The notes below the pieces were generated by a model, which saw only the letters and a list, made by a program, of their open reading frames with translations, was not told where the DNA came from and did no database searches. The translations under genes were made by a program, and so were the position numbers. From positions 642,233 to 673,678 of the forward strand of contig NW_003213081.1 of the NCBI RefSeq assembly GCF_000006405.1: 31,446 bases of DNA, given 5' to 3'. Positions 30,265 through 31,446 of this stretch are shown in pieces; the stretch's first letter is position 1, and the number at the start of each line of letters is the position of its first letter. The stretch is from Perkinsus marinus ATCC 50983 (Eukaryota; Perkinsozoa; Perkinsida; Perkinsidae).

Positions 30265-30678
30265 CTCTCTGGAAGACTCGCTTGAAAATTCGGAATGTTA
30301 CATTCCACACGACAGAACCCTTGAACCTGGTCTGGTTACTGCACTCATACCGAACAATCTACTCCTCGCAAGATCACTAACGCTGTCGGGTTGAATGCTA
30401 CAATATACCATCATGATATATTGTGGAACATATATCGTCGTTTGACAGCGCATCATGATTTGCTCCCCAATGTTGCGTGAGGCGATGATCTCATAACATT
30501 TGCATTACATTGAATATCATCTAACTGACAAATTGTCAGTGACAATCATTCCCCGAAAAGACGAGGAAAGACCTTGAGGACACTCTAGACCCGAATCCCT
30601 GATATCCAGGCTGCGGACGACTTTGTCTGTCCGAGATCCCCACGATGGTCCAGAAATGGGGAGAATGGATCATACTCA
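30265..30678. other. No firm gene
   Basis: Holds the near-perfect motif 30286-30305, an 11-1-11 palindrome with one mismatch at 30401-30423 and the perfect motif 30526-30545. Confidence 0.35.
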
Positions 30679-31073
30679 TTATTCGAGAAAAATAGCATTC
30701 TGGGCCACCCTGGGACATCCCCGATCCAATTCAGCTAACGCGGAGCCATGCGTACCATCCTCCTTAGTTTCTTCGGGCGGAATGACCTTTGGGCCAAATA
30801 CCAGCTCTTGAGGGGCGGACGGGCGATGAGGAGAATGACTCGGTGGAGAGGATAGCTCAACTGTAAACAAATACTCTGAGCAAAACATGTCGCTGTGACA
30901 TTCGCCTTACAACTCGTATCATGATCTCTCGCAGGACTCGATTCAATCGGGCCGAGGGTGTCTGAAAGGAATAACCTACCTTCACAAGCCTGTAGTGGCA
31001 TACCGGCGACAGGAACCGACAAGACGAGCTTAGCTCGTTGAGCTATGAGTGTGTATGAGGAGCATAATCCACT
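30679..31073 (-). CDS. Pro/Ser-rich hypothetical protein, 2 exons seen, 5' end unknown
   Basis: Exon 31073-30980 (SSYTLIAQRAKLVLSVPVAG ... QACE) ends at GTAGGT in phase 1. Exon 30860-30679 continues in phase (ELSSPPSHSPHRPSAPQEL, VFGPKVIPPEETKEDG) to TAA; a GTACGC donor inside could lead elsewhere. A near-perfect 6-1-6-1-6 motif (31025-31044) lies within the first exon. Possibly one gene with the frame at 31253-31432. Confidence 0.45.
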
Positions 31074-31252
31074 CTATTATTGGAATATTTTTTACTATTC
31101 TATCATTACTAGAATCAACTCTATTACGCAAAGTTTGAGAAATAGTCTATTTCGAATAGAATTCGTTAATCGGAGTTCAACGACATTCAGAACGAGCGCA
31201 AACCTAGGGCGCGAGTCCTATCGTAATCGCCAATGAAATCTCCCCTCAATAA

Positions 31253-31432
31253 TCAGCTAATGCGGAATAAGTCCGTAACACGACAAAATATGGTACCGTG
31301 CACGGTCGGAGGAGCATTTTCTCCATCGTCATCGTCATCCTCCTCGTCACTACGAGTCATTGACCGTCTCGGCTGACTTCTAGGTCTGCTACTCATCGCT
31401 CGTACATCATCTTCCGACAATATCTGGAGAAC
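31253..31432 (-). CDS. Partial hypothetical protein at the right edge
   Basis: Acceptor CTCAG then 60 codons to TGA: VLQILSEDDVRAMSSRPRSQ, RRSMTRSDEEDDDDDGE and APPTVHG, where a GTACCA donor (phase 1) may end the exon. The acidic run follows a basic Ser/Arg stretch, typical of a disordered linker. It continues beyond the window. Confidence 0.45.
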   Translation of the reverse strand, partial: VLQILSEDDVRAMSSRPRSQPRRSMTRSDEEDDDDDGENAPPTVHGTIFCRVTDLFRIS

Positions 31433-31446
31433 CTGAGAGTCTCAGG

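Larger units (their letters stand above)
4454..31159. repeat. Family of 20-base X-n-X'-n-X motifs (6-1-6-1-6)
   Basis: X is any 6-mer, X' its reverse complement, n one unconstrained base. Perfect cases start at 4454, 16715, 16980, 17208, 17297, 18272, 18307, 19485, 21708, 23176, 25488, 27841, 29274 and 30526. Cases with one or two mismatches start at 16281, 16298, 18618, 19541, 20599, 24040, 24585, 24858, 24999, 25255, 27197, 30286, 31025 and 31140. An extended X-n-X'-n-X'-n-X form spans 25279-25305. Examples: tcgaaa-a-tttcga-c-tcgaaa and acgcta-g-tagcgt-a-acgcta. X differs at nearly every locus, so this is not a dispersed sequence repeat. Confidence 0.9.

Overview
This is eukaryotic nuclear DNA from a compact, intron-rich genome. 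Genes lie on both strands and are cut into exons of about 24 to 384 bases by GT-AG introns, many only 42 to 60 bases long. There are nuclear-type tRNA genes and no bacterial operon signals. Base composition is near 48% GC by eye. The style, with short introns, alveolate-like EF-hand and acyltransferase proteins and many small repeats, would suit a Perkinsus-like alveolate protist. That assignment is inference.

Left half (1-15.8 kb). Four genes are well supported because exon phases chain without conflict. (1) A dihydroxyacetone-phosphate acyltransferase (GNPAT type) on the + strand, open at the left edge and ending near 5887 with a peroxisome-type C-terminus, Ser-Lys-Met. (2) The structure-specific endonuclease subunit SLX1 on the - strand (8231 to 6426), with a GIY-YIG nuclease half and a RING-like zinc half. 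(3) An asparagine synthetase domain protein (ASNSD1 type) on the - strand (10574 to 8754), in one uninterrupted exon. (4) A 13-exon gene on the + strand (11827-15817) with a Dpy-30-like segment and a C-terminal EF hand. All three intact tRNA genes (Glu-CTC, Arg-CCT, His-GTG) sit inside introns of genes 1 and 2, each antisense to its host.

Right half (15.8-31.4 kb). It opens with a diverged ~1.4 kb segmental duplication (16.16-17.53 and 18.15-19.79 kb). Then come genes of unknown function: a 9-exon coiled-coil gene (- strand, 23696 to 22190), a divergent small gene 26 bases away, several 2- to 5-exon hypothetical genes, and a decayed retroelement protease fragment (26.4-27.0 kb).

The most unusual signal is a family of 20-base motifs, X-n-X'-n-X. 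X is any 6-mer, X' its reverse complement and n one free base. Fourteen perfect and about fourteen near-perfect cases occur in 31 kb, almost all right of 16 kb. Chance would give about 0.002 perfect cases. Comparing the two duplicated segments shows several present in one copy and absent from the other as exact 14-base insertions. Many longer palindromes with a single central base accompany them. This looks like an active, sequence-independent process that adds an inverted and then a direct copy of a local 6-mer.
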